In this document: in pieces, positions 30,039 to 39,166 of the stretch
Layout of the letters: every line of letters starts with the position of its first letter
Numbering within the stretch: the first letter of the stretch is position 1
Origin: Pseudomonas putida
Lineage (GTDB): Bacteria; Pseudomonadota; Gammaproteobacteria; Pseudomonadales; Pseudomonadaceae
Reading direction: 5' to 3'
Assembly: GCF_028682395.1 (NCBI RefSeq)
Contig: NZ_JANHLC010000003.1
Coordinates: forward strand, 372,001 to 436,000
Length of the DNA stretch: 64,000 nt
Program-made: the position numbers and the translations under genes
Notes under the pieces: model-generated
What the model was told of the DNA's origin: nothing
The model's input: the letters and a program-made list of their open reading frames with translations, nothing else
Databases searched by the model: none

Positions 30039-30498
30039 ATAGCGCTGGATTCCTGCGTGAGTCGTGCACAAGGAAAGCGTAGACACGTGACGTGACGTCC
30101 GTCACCGCGATCCACGCTAAGACTAGCGCGAAGGCCAAAAAGTGCCGTGAACCCGACACCTATATTATTCACCCCAGCCGCTCGCGCCCGGCGCAGGGCT
30201 GGCCAAAGCAGGGTTTCGCCATTGGGTATGCAGATACGCAATCTATTCACCTCCAACCGCCCGCCATTGCCAAAACGAGGGGGACAGCCGCAAATACGTC
30301 AGCCTTCCTGAGCAACTGTAGACGTTTGCCAAGACGATAGCGCTCTATCGAAAAATATCCTTGCACTCAAACTGTGTCGTCAAGCCCCGGGCGAACGACA
30401 AAAATCGCCTGAGCGGCGTCACCGACTGGATTGGCAACCCTGTTATCATCGCCCGCAACTTTTCCGTCAGCCCTCTTGCGCAGATCACGAGCGAACCC
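30039..30498. other. algR-argH intergenic region without algZ
   Basis: A 460-base gap. In P. aeruginosa the histidine kinase gene algZ/fimS lies directly upstream of algR; here I find no ORF and no recognisable kinase fragment. It holds a repeat cluster CGTGACGTGACGTCCGTCAC (30086-30105) near algR. An inverted repeat CGATAG (30335-30340) / CTATCG (30345-30350) lies near argH. Promoters for the two divergent genes should be here. Confidence 0.6.
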
Positions 30499-31893
30499 AT
30501 GAGCACCGACAAGACCAATCAGTCCTGGGGCGGCCGCTTCAGTGAACCCGTCGACGCCTTCGTCGCCCGCTTCACCGCCTCCGTCACGTTCGACCAACGC
30601 CTGTACCGCCACGACATCATGGGCTCCATCGCCCACGCCACGATGCTGGCCAAGGTCGGCGTGCTGACCGACGCCGAGCGCGACACCATCATCGCCGGCC
30701 TGAACACCATCCAGAGCGAAATCGAGGCGGGTACATTCGATTGGCGCGTCGACCTGGAAGATGTGCACATGAACATCGAGGCGCGTCTGACTGACCGCAT
30801 CGGCGTCACCGGCAAGAAACTGCACACCGGCCGTAGCCGCAACGACCAGGTGGCGACCGATATCCGTCTGTGGCTGCGTGATGAGATCGACCTGATCCTG
30901 GGCGAGATCACCCGCCTGCAAAAAGGCCTGCTGGAACAGGCCGAACGTGAAGCCGAGACGATCATGCCCGGCTTCACCCACCTGCAAACCGCCCAGCCCG
31001 TGACCTTCGGCCACCACCTGCTGGCCTGGTTCGAGATGCTCAGCCGCGACTACGAGCGCCTGGTCGACTGCCGCAAGCGCACCAACCGCATGCCCCTGGG
31101 CAGCGCCGCGCTGGCCGGCACCACGTACCCGATCGACCGCGAACTGACCTGCCAGCTACTGGGCTTCGATGCCGTGGGCGGCAACTCCCTGGACAACGTT
31201 TCCGATCGCGACTTCGCCATCGAATTCTGCGCCGCCGCCAGCCTGGCGATGATGCACCTGTCGCGCTTCTCCGAAGAGCTGGTGCTGTGGACCAGCGCGC
31301 AATTCCAGTTTATCGATCTGCCTGACCGCTTCTGCACCGGCAGTTCGATCATGCCGCAAAAGAAAAACCCCGACGTGCCGGAGCTCGTGCGCGGCAAGAG
31401 CGGCCGGGTTTTCGGTGCATTGATGGGCCTGCTGACCCTGATGAAAGGCCAGCCTCTGGCCTACAACAAGGACAACCAGGAAGACAAGGAGCCGCTGTTC
31501 GACGCCGCCGACACCCTGCGCGACTCGCTGCGCGCCTTTGCCGACATGATTCCGGCGATCAAGCCCAAGCACGCGATCATGCGCGAAGCTGCGCTGCGCG
31601 GTTTCTCCACCGCGACCGACCTGGCCGACTACCTGGTACGCCGCGGCCTGCCATTTCGTGATTGCCACGAAATCGTCGGCCACGCCGTGAAATACGGCGT
31701 GGAAAACAACAAGGACCTGGCGGAAATGAGCCTGCAGGAACTGCGCGCCTTCAGCGATCAGATCGACGACGACGTGTTCGCGGTCCTGACCCTGGAAGGT
31801 TCGGTCAATGCCCGTAACCACATTGGCGGCACGGCACCGGCCCAGGTGCGTGCCGCCGTGGCACGCGGCCAGGCATTGCTGGCCAGCCGCTAA
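30499..31893 (+). CDS. argH: Argininosuccinate lyase
   Basis: A 464-residue enzyme of the fumarase/aspartase superfamily that splits argininosuccinate into arginine and fumarate. The signature loop [12 protein letters not shown] is near residue 290, and the substrate residues [13 protein letters not shown] and [16 protein letters not shown] are in place. The ATG at 30499 starts [17 protein letters not shown], the family start; the 46 upstream codons in frame are not coding. It is divergent from algR and converges with the GST gene at a hairpin. Confidence 0.97.
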   Translation: MSTDKTNQSWGGRFSEPVDAFVARFTASVTFDQRLYRHDIMGSIAHATMLAKVGVLTDAERDTIIAGLNTIQSEIEAGTFDWRVDLEDVHMNIEARLTDRIGVTGKKLHTGRSRNDQVATDIRLWLRDEIDLILGEITRLQKGLLEQAEREAETIMPGFTHLQTAQPVTFGHHLLAWFEMLSRDYERLVDCRKRTNRMPLGSAALAGTTYPIDRELTCQLLGFDAVGGNSLDNVSDRDFAIEFCAAASLAMMHLSRFSEELVLWTSAQFQFIDLPDRFCTGSSIMPQKKNPDVPELVRGKSGRVFGALMGLLTLMKGQPLAYNKDNQEDKEPLFDAADTLRDSLRAFADMIPAIKPKHAIMREAALRGFSTATDLADYLVRRGLPFRDCHEIVGHAVKYGVENNKDLAEMSLQELRAFSDQIDDDVFAVLTLEGSVNARNHIGGTAPAQVRAAVARGQALLASR

Positions 31894-31903
31894 GCCCGCA
31901 CTC

Positions 31904-31932
31904 GCACCTGCCGCCTTCGGGAAGGCAGGTGC
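31904..31932. terminator. Hairpin between argH and the GST gene
   Basis: GCACCTGCC...CCTTC and GAAGGCAGGTGC form a stem of about 12 bp with a small bulge, between two convergent stops. It lacks a T run on either strand, so it may be a weak or Rho-assisted terminator. Confidence 0.4.
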
Positions 31933-31939
31933 GCGCGCC

Positions 31940-32599
31940 CTAGCGCTGACCGCGGACCTTGGCGAGAAACGCCGGCATCGCGGCCGCCTTGTCTGCGGCC
32001 ACTTTCTGCGCATTGGGCAACTGCTCCAGACGTTCGAGCAGCGCCCTGGCCGCCGGGTAGTCCGCCAGCAGGTCCAGGCCAAAAAGCTTTTCGCAAACCA
32101 GGCAAGCCAAGCTGACACTGTACAGAAAATACAGGTCCGCCACCCCGAACGCCGCACCAGCCACAAAAGGCGCGAATTTGCCGTGCCGGGCGACCGAAGC
32201 CATCCCCAGCAGCAACTCGGCCCTGGATTTTTCCTTGATCGCCTCGGGCACCGTCATGCCGAAAAACGCTTCGCCGTAGCAGGCACGTGCCGGCAGCTCG
32301 ATATACAGCTCGATTTCCCTGGCCAACGCCAGGGCCTGGGCCCGCTGGAACGGATCCGCTGGCAGTAGCGGCTTGCCGCCCTGGGTCTGCTCGATGTATT
32401 CGAGGATCACACTGGTTTCATTGATATAACCCTGCTCGACACCCAGTACCGGGACCTTCCCGCGCGGGCTGATGGCCAGGGCTTCTGGGGTCTGGCCAGC
32501 GAAAAACGGCACCTCCTCGAAAGGCAGCCCTTTCTCCAGAAGCGCCAGCTTGACCATGTTGTAGTAGTTACTGACCGAGAATCCATAAAGCTTGAGCAT
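31940..32599 (-). CDS. Glutathione S-transferase family protein
   Basis: A 219-residue GST with an N-terminal thioredoxin-like domain (LKLYGFSVSNYYNMVKLALLEKG, PRGKVPVLGVEQG, INETSVILEYIEQ) and a C-terminal helical domain (FVAGAAFGVADLYFLYSVSLA). The likely glutathione-activating residue is the Ser or Tyr in SVSNYYN. Two ATG codons are adjacent (32602 and 32599); the second sits 6 bases after GGAGG and is preferred. The substrate is not known. Confidence 0.88.
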   Translation of the reverse strand: MLKLYGFSVSNYYNMVKLALLEKGLPFEEVPFFAGQTPEALAISPRGKVPVLGVEQGYINETSVILEYIEQTQGGKPLLPADPFQRAQALALAREIELYIELPARACYGEAFFGMTVPEAIKEKSRAELLLGMASVARHGKFAPFVAGAAFGVADLYFLYSVSLACLVCEKLFGLDLLADYPAARALLERLEQLPNAQKVAADKAAAMPAFLAKVRGQR

Positions 32600-32720
32600 C
32601 ATCAGCCTCCGGGCCGTGTGGGGTTGGCAGTACCTGTTATAGAGGCTCGGCCCGACGCTGACCAGCAGCATCAGGCCGCTGAATACGGGTAGACTGGCCA
32701 CCTTTCCCAAGGAGCCCGCC

Positions 32721-32999
32721 ATGAGCGAATCCCACGATATCGATGACGAAGAGTTCGCCGAGAACACCCTGATCCAGGCGATCGAAAACCAAATCGAGAA
32801 CGACACACCACCCGCCGCCAAGGCGACGTTCAACAAACTGACCCTGGTCGGCTACGAGCGCGAAGAAATCCTTCAATTGATGGCCCACGTGCTGGCCGTC
32901 GAGATCGACGCCATCCTCGAGGAGGACCGTCCCTTCAACAACGAGTGGTACGAAGCCGCCCTGCGGGCCCTGCCCGAGCTACCGCCCGAGAAGAGCTGA
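32721..32999 (+). CDS. Conserved acidic hypothetical protein
   Basis: A 92-residue acidic protein (MSESHDIDDEEFAENTLIQA) with a helical core KATFNKLTLVGYEREEILQLMAHVLAVEID and a Pro/Glu tail. I do not recognise a named domain. AAGGAG about 9 bases upstream of the ATG and good codon usage make it a real gene. It lies next to the TIGR02647 gene on the same strand, as single small genes between argH and cyaA do in related genomes. Confidence 0.75.
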   Translation: MSESHDIDDEEFAENTLIQAIENQIENDTPPAAKATFNKLTLVGYEREEILQLMAHVLAVEIDAILEEDRPFNNEWYEAALRALPELPPEKS

Positions 33000-33144
33000 G
33001 CCCCGGCCCAGGGGGCGTTCACACGGCCTGGGCAAGGCTGCTGCCTGCAACCGGCAAGACAGCGCCATGCAACACTGGACAGGCTGACGAAGTGGGGGCA
33101 CCTTAAAGGCGTTGTCGCCTATTCCTAGAAAGTCTGGAGCACCT

Positions 33145-33390
33145 ATGTCGTATACCCCCGAGTTGGTTGCCGAACTGGAAATCCTTGCACTCTTCAATCT
33201 GGGAAGTACCCAGGAAGGTCTGAAAATTCACCAGACCGCTGCCCCCCAAGCTATCGCTGCCGCCAAACGCCTGTACGCCAAGGAACTGATCACCCAGCCC
33301 GATGGTGGCTACCTCACCAGCCTGGGTCGCGATGCCGCCGAGCATGCCCAGGGCCTGCTGACCATCCTGAACGTCAAAGAAACCGCCTGA
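33145..33390 (+). CDS. TIGR02647 family protein
   Basis: An 81-residue protein of an uncharacterised gamma-proteobacterial family (MSYTPELVAELEILALFNL, TAAPQAIAAAKRLYAKELIT, GGYLTSLGRDAAEHAQ). The pattern resembles a small winged-helix fold, but no function is known. The ATG follows a TCTGGAG. Its transcript ends at the hairpin at 33397-33436, which separates it from cyaA. Confidence 0.85.
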   Translation: MSYTPELVAELEILALFNLGSTQEGLKIHQTAAPQAIAAAKRLYAKELITQPDGGYLTSLGRDAAEHAQGLLTILNVKETA

Positions 33391-33396
33391 GTCCGA

Positions 33397-33436
33397 ACCT
33401 GCCTGCGAAGCCCCCGACCGGGCTTCTGCAGGTTTT
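33397..33436 (+). terminator. Terminator after TIGR02647 gene
   Basis: AACCTGC...GAAGCCC pairs with GGGCTTC...GCAGGTT with a bulge on the left arm, followed by TTTT. It stands just after the stop codon. Confidence 0.7.
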
Positions 33437-33566
33437 GCGTCGCCCAGTGATAAATAACTGGCGCCAGAAAACAACTCCCGCCTGCTACCCTTCGCACAAT
33501 GGCTGTAAACTCCATCAGCTGTGATTCCCTGACTTTTCGCGCCCCGCGAGCCGGTTCGAATTCGAC

Positions 33567-36431
33567 ATGACCCGCACCCACGAGATACGCCCCGATCTGG
33601 ACGAGGGAATCGACCGCAAGGTTCTCACCCAACTGCGTGCGCGCTTTCTGAGTCTCAATGCGGGGCGCCTGGCCCGGGCCATGGAGGGGCTGACCCCGCG
33701 GCAACAGGTGGTCCTCAACCTGTTGCCGCTGTTCTTTCATGTCAATCACCCGCTCCTACCCGGCTATGTGTCCGGTAGCACACCCGCCGGCCTGTCCGGC
33801 TATGAACCCGATGCCCAGACCCTGGCCGAAGCACAGCGCCTGACTCGCTCGTTCTCCTACAAGACCCGCCATGGCAATCCCCCGCGGCCGATCCACGGCC
33901 TGTTCCTGATGGGCAGCCTGGGCACCCTCGCCCAGGCCGAAGACAGCGATATGGACCTGTGGGTCTGCCATGCCAGCCACCTGAGCGAGGACGAACTCGC
34001 GGAGCTGCAGAAAAAATGCCGCCTGCTGGAAGAGTGGGCCAATAGCCAAGGTGCTGAAGCCCACCTGTTTCTGATCGAGCCCGAGCGCTTCGTCCAGGGT
34101 GAACGCGACGCCCAACTGAGCTCGGAAGACTGCGGCACCACCCAGCACTACCTGCTGCTGGACGAGTTCTACCGCACGGCGCTCTGGCTCGCCGGACGCA
34201 CCCCCCTGTGGTGGCTGGTGCCGGTCTATGAGGAAAAACGCTACGCCGAATTCACCCATACCTTGTTGTCCAAACGCTTTATCCGTGCCGACGACTGCCT
34301 GGACCTGGGCAACCTGGCGTATATCCCACCCGGCGAATTTATCGGCGCGGGGCTCTGGCAGCTCTTCAAGGGCATCGAATCGCCCTACAAATCGGTGCTC
34401 AAGCTGCTATTGACCGAGGTCTACGCCAGCGAACACCCACGGGTCGAGTGCCTGAGCCTGCGCTATAAGCAGGCCGTATTCGCCAACCACCTGGACCTCG
34501 ACGAGCTCGACCCCTATGTCACGATTTACCGGCGCATCGAGGAGTATCTGCGCGACCGCAACGAGCCCGAGCGGCTGGAGCTGGTGCGCCGCGCCCTCTA
34601 CCTGAAGGTCAATCGCAAGATCGGCGGCCATCAGCGCCAGCGCAACAAGGGCTGGCAACACCTGCTGCTCGAACGACTCACCCATGAATGGGGCTGGGAC
34701 CAGCGGCAACTGGCGACCCTCGACAGCCGTAGCCAGTGGAAGGTCCGCCAGGTCAGTGCCGAGCGCCGTGCCTTGGTCAACGAGCTGAACTTCAGCTACC
34801 GCTTCCTCAACGAATTCGCTCGCGCCGAGCAGTCGGCCAGCCAGATCAACAAACGCGATCTGAATGTGCTGGGCCGCCGCCTGTACGCGGCCTTCGAGCG
34901 CAAGGCCGGCAAGGTGGAATTCATCAACCCCGGGATCGCCCCGGACCTGGCCGAGGACACCCTGACCCTGGTCCACGAGCAAAACCGCCAGGAACCCGGC
35001 AGCTACCACTGGGGCCTATACAACGGCAGCCTGGCCGCACCGGAATGGGAGCATTTCGCCCCCATCAAGCGCAGCCGCGACCTGCTCGAACTCCTGACCT
35101 GGTGCCATCGCAACGGCGTGATCGACAGCAGCACACGCCTGGCGCTGCATCCGGGCGCCAGCGATCTGCGCGAGTTCGAGCTGTTTAACCTGCTGACCAG
35201 CCTGCAACAGACCATCGCCCTGCCACTGAAAAGCGTCGATGAAGAGCAGCTGCTGCGCCCCAGCATTGCCGGTGAAATACTGTGGCTGGTGAATGTGGGG
35301 CTGGACCCGCTCAAACACCACAGCGAACTCAATGTACATATGACCACCGGGCGCACAGATTCCCTGAGCTATGCCGGTGTGCGGGATAACCTGGTACTGA
35401 CCCTGGACCAGGTGACGCTCAACAGCTGGAACGAAGTGATGGTGGCCCGCCATGAAGGCCCCCACGCCCTGCTCGACTGCCTGCGTGACTACCTCAATAG
35501 CGTGCCCGAGGGGCGCGATGCACCCCGCCTGCAGGTTCGGTGCTTTTGCCAGAACCGCGCGCGATTTATCGCCCAGCGAGTCGAGGAAGTCGCCCAGACT
35601 GCAGCGCAACTGCTCGCCAGCGGCCAGGGCCACCGCTATCTGTTACAGATACAACAGCACTACCACGTACTGGAACTGATTCGCGGACGGGTTCGTCACC
35701 AGGCCCTGGGCAGCCTGCCCGAGCTGCTCGACTACCTTGCCATCGAGCAGCCCGGCTATCGTCCGCTGCACCTCGATGCCATGGCCTTGCGCGACCAGGA
35801 CCTGGCACTGATCCTGCCCATGGCCCGTAAAGACTGCGTGCAGGTGTTTTTTCGTATCGACGACAGCCAGGCCGAGCTGTATGTACTGGATGAGTTCGCC
35901 TGCCTATGGCAGCAGCGCCTGCCCTATCACGATGAGCCGAGCCTGTTGGCGCCGCTGCAGCGCTTCCTGCAATCGATCCTCTACCGCCGCGAGGCGCTGC
36001 AGCCACTTGATGGCCAGGCACCTGGCAGTGCATTAGAGATCCACTACTACCAGTTACAGAGCATCGGCAACGGTCAGCCACGGCGTCTCGAACGGCGCGC
36101 GGCTCCCCAGAGCGCGACGAACAAGCCGTTCTATGACGTCCAGGCGATTATCGGCAAAGGCACAGCCGGGCGCAGGCATGTGGCCCTGTACTGCAATCAG
36201 CGGGAGTTTAGCGAATTGGAATATGGCGACCAGCTGTTCAGCGTGGTCGCCCGCGAGATCATCGGGCAGCGGCGTGAGGCCGAGCGCTACCGCTGCTACA
36301 TCACCGACCTCGATCTGTCAGGCCTGCTCAATGACGCCCCGCGCTCGAGCAACCTATACCTGCGTTACAAGGCTGACCTGGAGCGCGCCCTCAATAGCGC
36401 GCTGGACCAGATCGACGCCCTTAGAGGTTGA
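33567..36431 (+). CDS. cyaA: Class I adenylate cyclase
   Basis: A 954-residue enzyme that makes cyclic AMP. The catalytic nucleotidyltransferase motif is Gly116-Ser117 with Asp126, Asp128 and Asp130 (MGSLGTLAQAEDSDMDLWVC). The rest is the large regulatory region typical of the enterobacterial class, somewhat longer than the 848-residue E. coli enzyme. Vfr/CRP is the expected partner in the cell. There is no clear Shine-Dalgarno before the ATG. The last 11 bases overlap the 3' end of convergent rnk. Confidence 0.95.
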   Translation: MTRTHEIRPDLDEGIDRKVLTQLRARFLSLNAGRLARAMEGLTPRQQVVLNLLPLFFHVNHPLLPGYVSGSTPAGLSGYEPDAQTLAEAQRLTRSFSYKTRHGNPPRPIHGLFLMGSLGTLAQAEDSDMDLWVCHASHLSEDELAELQKKCRLLEEWANSQGAEAHLFLIEPERFVQGERDAQLSSEDCGTTQHYLLLDEFYRTALWLAGRTPLWWLVPVYEEKRYAEFTHTLLSKRFIRADDCLDLGNLAYIPPGEFIGAGLWQLFKGIESPYKSVLKLLLTEVYASEHPRVECLSLRYKQAVFANHLDLDELDPYVTIYRRIEEYLRDRNEPERLELVRRALYLKVNRKIGGHQRQRNKGWQHLLLERLTHEWGWDQRQLATLDSRSQWKVRQVSAERRALVNELNFSYRFLNEFARAEQSASQINKRDLNVLGRRLYAAFERKAGKVEFINPGIAPDLAEDTLTLVHEQNRQEPGSYHWGLYNGSLAAPEWEHFAPIKRSRDLLELLTWCHRNGVIDSSTRLALHPGASDLREFELFNLLTSLQQTIALPLKSVDEEQLLRPSIAGEILWLVNVGLDPLKHHSELNVHMTTGRTDSLSYAGVRDNLVLTLDQVTLNSWNEVMVARHEGPHALLDCLRDYLNSVPEGRDAPRLQVRCFCQNRARFIAQRVEEVAQTAAQLLASGQGHRYLLQIQQHYHVLELIRGRVRHQALGSLPELLDYLAIEQPGYRPLHLDAMALRDQDLALILPMARKDCVQVFFRIDDSQAELYVLDEFACLWQQRLPYHDEPSLLAPLQRFLQSILYRREALQPLDGQAPGSALEIHYYQLQSIGNGQPRRLERRAAPQSATNKPFYDVQAIIGKGTAGRRHVALYCNQREFSELEYGDQLFSVVAREIIGQRREAERYRCYITDLDLSGLLNDAPRSSNLYLRYKADLERALNSALDQIDALRG

Positions 36432-36831
36432 AGTCACCGGCCGCTTCGGGCTGGAACTCGACTTCGAGCAGGGTCAACTTAAGGGTTTTTCCGCCCGGCG
36501 CGGGCCAGTCGATATGCTGGCCGACCTGCAGGCCCAGCAATGCACAGCCGACCGGCGCGAGGATCGAGACACGCCCATCGCCACCGGCATCCTGGGGATA
36601 GACCAGCGTCAGGTGATAGTCCTTGCCGCTGCTTTCTTCGCGGCAATGCACACGCGAGTTCATGGTCACGACACCGGCCGGCACTTCATCGTGGCCTACC
36701 ACGTGTTCGGCGCGATCGAGTTCGGCCTGCAACGCGACGACGCCCGGCAGCGAGTCATCGAGGCTGTCGATCAGGCGCTCCAGACGTTGCACGTCGAGGC
36801 GGGTGAGGATGATGGAAGGTGCGGTGCTCAT
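36421..36831 (-). CDS. rnk: Rnk, nucleoside diphosphate kinase regulator
   Basis: A 136-residue protein with a helical N terminus (LTRLDVQRLERLIDSL) and a GreA/GreB-like C-terminal domain (VSILAPVGCALLGLQVGQHIDWPAPGG). Rnk is linked to nucleoside diphosphate kinase levels and was found as a suppressor of algQ mutants in P. aeruginosa; its Gre fold suggests RNA polymerase binding. The ATG 36831 begins the conserved part. It overlaps cyaA by 11 bases tail to tail. Confidence 0.93.
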   Translation of the reverse strand: MSTAPSIILTRLDVQRLERLIDSLDDSLPGVVALQAELDRAEHVVGHDEVPAGVVTMNSRVHCREESSGKDYHLTLVYPQDAGGDGRVSILAPVGCALLGLQVGQHIDWPAPGGKTLKLTLLEVEFQPEAAGDFNL

Positions 36832-36870
36832 GATCCAGGCAGACTCCTTTTTTCTGCGCGACAAAAAAAG

Positions 36871-36901
36871 CAAAACCCCGCCCGAAACAGGCAGGGTTTT
36901 T
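36871..36901 (-). terminator. Terminator after the cyaY-DUF1289 pair
   Basis: AACCCTGCC and GGGCGGGGTT on the minus strand form a stem with one mismatch, followed by TTTT. There is also a T run on the plus side, so it may work both ways. It separates the DUF1289 gene from rnk. Confidence 0.7.
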
Positions 36902-36969
36902 ACAGGCCTCGATAAGCGAGGTGTAGCCGGACACTACCACAGCAGAATAAATACACAAGCCACGCGCGC

Positions 36970-37197
36970 CTATCGGCCGCAGGCTGCCTCGCGCCGCTGC
37001 CCCGCCGTGGCGCAGATAACCCGGCGGCGCTGATCGTCGGCCGAACGCCATTCGCGGATATCTTCGACATGGCGAAAACAGCCCAGGCAGACTTTCGCTT
37101 CATCCAGCCGGCACAGGCTGATACAGGGCGAAGGCACGGCCGGGCTGACATTGCTGTAAAGCGGTTTGGGGGGACGAACAGGCGTTGCTTGAGCCAC
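36970..37197 (-). CDS. DUF1289 family small cysteine protein
   Basis: A 75-residue protein with the DUF1289 core SPCISLCRLDEAKVCLGCFRH followed by EDIREWRSADDQRRRVI. The four cysteines probably bind a metal or Fe-S centre; the function is unknown. The start is GTG 37197, three bases after the cyaY stop, with AAGAGA in the end of cyaY as ribosome binding site. Co-transcription with the frataxin gene fits an iron-sulfur link, which is inference. Confidence 0.85.
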   Translation of the reverse strand: MAQATPVRPPKPLYSNVSPAVPSPCISLCRLDEAKVCLGCFRHVEDIREWRSADDQRRRVICATAGQRREAACGR

Positions 37198-37199
37198 GA

Positions 37200-37532
37200 T
37201 CAGATCTCTTCGAAATCCAGTTCGACGCCCGCCTGCTCCAGGGTCATGCGCGCGACCATCTCGCTGAGCAGTTCCTCGCTGGTATCGCAGACCCAGCGGC
37301 TGGTTTCCTCGTCATAGTCAAAGTGGAAACCGCCGGAGCGCGAGGCCAGCCAGAGCTGACGCAGCGGCTCCTGGCGGCTGAAGATCAGCTGGCTGCCGCC
37401 TTCGAATTTAACGGTCAACACACCGGCGGAGTTTTCCAGATCCACATCCAGACCGCTTTCGTCGTAGACGTCTTCCAGATTTTGCTGGGTGTTATCGACC
37501 AGGTCGTGAAAACGGGCTTCAGTCAAACTCAT
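37200..37532 (-). CDS. cyaY: Bacterial frataxin CyaY
   Basis: A 110-residue frataxin that binds iron and modulates Fe-S cluster assembly through IscS. The start MSLTEARFHDLVDNTQQNLE and the acidic first helix and strand (DVYDESGLDVDLENSAG) give the iron-binding surface; SRQEPLRQLWLASRSGGFHF is the conserved core. It is divergent from the lptM-lysA-dapF run and heads a two-gene unit with the DUF1289 gene. Confidence 0.95.
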   Translation of the reverse strand: MSLTEARFHDLVDNTQQNLEDVYDESGLDVDLENSAGVLTVKFEGGSQLIFSRQEPLRQLWLASRSGGFHFDYDEETSRWVCDTSEELLSEMVARMTLEQAGVELDFEEI

Positions 37533-37757
37533 TGCGCGAACCTCGATAAGTGTCTGTGACGTCAAACGCCGCAAGATACGGACGCTGTGCCCCGAATGCA
37601 AAGGATATAGGCTAGCGCCCAACTTAGCCCCGGATGCCCGCGCAAGGCAATCGACCTGCCCGGCACAGGCCCGTCGGACGGGCTGCCGAGCGCATAGGCA
37701 AGGCGTCGGGTGGCCGGTATACTCGGGCGCAATTAACGCTTTCCAAAGGATTTCGCC

Positions 37758-37904
37758 ATGAAGCGCCTGATCTCTTCCCTTGCCGCGCTCCTCGCGGTTG
37801 CCTGCCTCGTTTCCGCCTGCGGCCAGAAAGGCCCGCTGTACCTGCCGGATGACACCAAGTCGCCCGAAGAACAGGCCAAGACGCAATCGCACAAGCACGA
37901 TTAA
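37758..37904 (+). CDS. lptM: LptM/YifL-type small lipoprotein
   Basis: A 48-residue lipoprotein with the signal peptide MKRLISSLAALLAVACLVSAC, whose lipobox LVSAC makes Cys21 the lipidated residue. GQKGPLYLP after it is the hallmark of LptM, the chaperone for assembly of the LptD/E lipopolysaccharide translocon in the outer membrane. It was formerly called LppL in Pseudomonas. AAAGGA precedes the ATG. lysA starts 11 bases later, so it is the first gene of the lysA-dapF operon. Confidence 0.93.
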   Translation: MKRLISSLAALLAVACLVSACGQKGPLYLPDDTKSPEEQAKTQSHKHD

Positions 37905-37914
37905 GGGAACTCCA

Positions 37915-39162
37915 ATGGACGCTTTTAACTACCGCGACGGCCAGCTGTTCGCGGAAGGTGTAGCTTTGTCCGCCATCGCCGAACGCTTTGGCACACCGAC
38001 CTACGTCTATTCGCGGGCCCATATCGAAGCCCAGTACCGGGCCTTCGCCGATGCCCTTGAAGGCATCCCGAGCCTGGTCTGCTTTGCGGTCAAGGCCAAC
38101 TCCAACCTCGGCGTGCTCAATGTCCTGGCGCGCCTGGGTGCCGGTTTCGACATCGTTTCGCGCGGTGAGCTGGAACGCGTCCTGGCCGCTGGCGGCAGCG
38201 CCGACAAGATTGTGTTCTCCGGCGTCGGCAAGACCCGTGACGACATGCGCCGTGCCCTGGAAGTCGGTGTGCACTGCTTCAACGTCGAGTCCACCGACGA
38301 GCTGGAGCGCCTGCAAGTGGTGGCCGCCGAGCTGGGCGTTCGCGCGCCGATCTCCCTGCGGGTCAACCCAGACGTCGATGCCGGCACCCACCCGTACATT
38401 TCCACTGGCCTGAAAGAAAACAAGTTCGGCATCGCCATCGCCGACGCCGAGGATGTCTACATCCGCGCCGCACAGCTGCCGAACCTGGAAATCATGGGTG
38501 TGGACTGCCATATCGGCTCGCAACTGACCAGCTTGCCGCCGTTCCTCGATGCCCTCGACCGCCTGCTGGCGCTGATCGATCGCCTGGGCGAGTGCGGTAT
38601 CTACCTGCGTCATATCGACCTGGGCGGCGGTCTAGGCGTGCGTTATCGCGACGAAGAGCCACCACAGGCTGCCGACTACATCAAGGCTGTGCGTGAGCGC
38701 ATCGAAGGCCGCGACCTGGCGCTGTTGTTCGAGCCGGGCCGCTTTATCGTCGCCAACGCCGGTGCGCTGCTGACCCGCGTCGAGTACCTCAAGCACACCG
38801 AGCACAAAGACTTCGCCATCGTCGATGCGGCTATGAATGACCTGATTCGTCCGGCCCTGTACCAGGCCTGGATGGACGTCACCGCCGTGCAGCCGCGCGA
38901 CAGCCAGCCACGGGCCTACGATATCGTCGGGCCGATCTGCGAGACCGGCGACTTCCTCGCCAAGGATCGCCAGCTCGCGCTGGAAGAAGGCGACCTGCTG
39001 GCCGTGCATTCGGCCGGTGCCTACGGATTTGTCATGAGCTCCAACTACAACACCCGCGGCCGCGCTGCCGAGGTGCTGGTGGACGGCGAGCAGATGTTCG
39101 AAGTGCGTCGGCGTGAAACGCTGGCCGAGCTGTATGCCGGCGAAAGCCTGCTGCCGGAGTAA
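37915..39162 (+). CDS. lysA: Diaminopimelate decarboxylase
   Basis: A 415-residue PLP enzyme that makes lysine from meso-diaminopimelate. Lys60 in CFAVKANSN binds the cofactor; [14 protein letters not shown] and [11 protein letters not shown] form the phosphate and substrate site, and the C-terminal catalytic cysteine is in PICETGD. The ATG follows AAGGGAACTCC. It sits between lptM and dapF, so lysine synthesis steps are adjacent: dapF supplies the substrate of LysA. Confidence 0.97.
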   Translation: MDAFNYRDGQLFAEGVALSAIAERFGTPTYVYSRAHIEAQYRAFADALEGIPSLVCFAVKANSNLGVLNVLARLGAGFDIVSRGELERVLAAGGSADKIVFSGVGKTRDDMRRALEVGVHCFNVESTDELERLQVVAAELGVRAPISLRVNPDVDAGTHPYISTGLKENKFGIAIADAEDVYIRAAQLPNLEIMGVDCHIGSQLTSLPPFLDALDRLLALIDRLGECGIYLRHIDLGGGLGVRYRDEEPPQAADYIKAVRERIEGRDLALLFEPGRFIVANAGALLTRVEYLKHTEHKDFAIVDAAMNDLIRPALYQAWMDVTAVQPRDSQPRAYDIVGPICETGDFLAKDRQLALEEGDLLAVHSAGAYGFVMSSNYNTRGRAAEVLVDGEQMFEVRRRETLAELYAGESLLPE

Positions 39163-39166
39163 GCCC

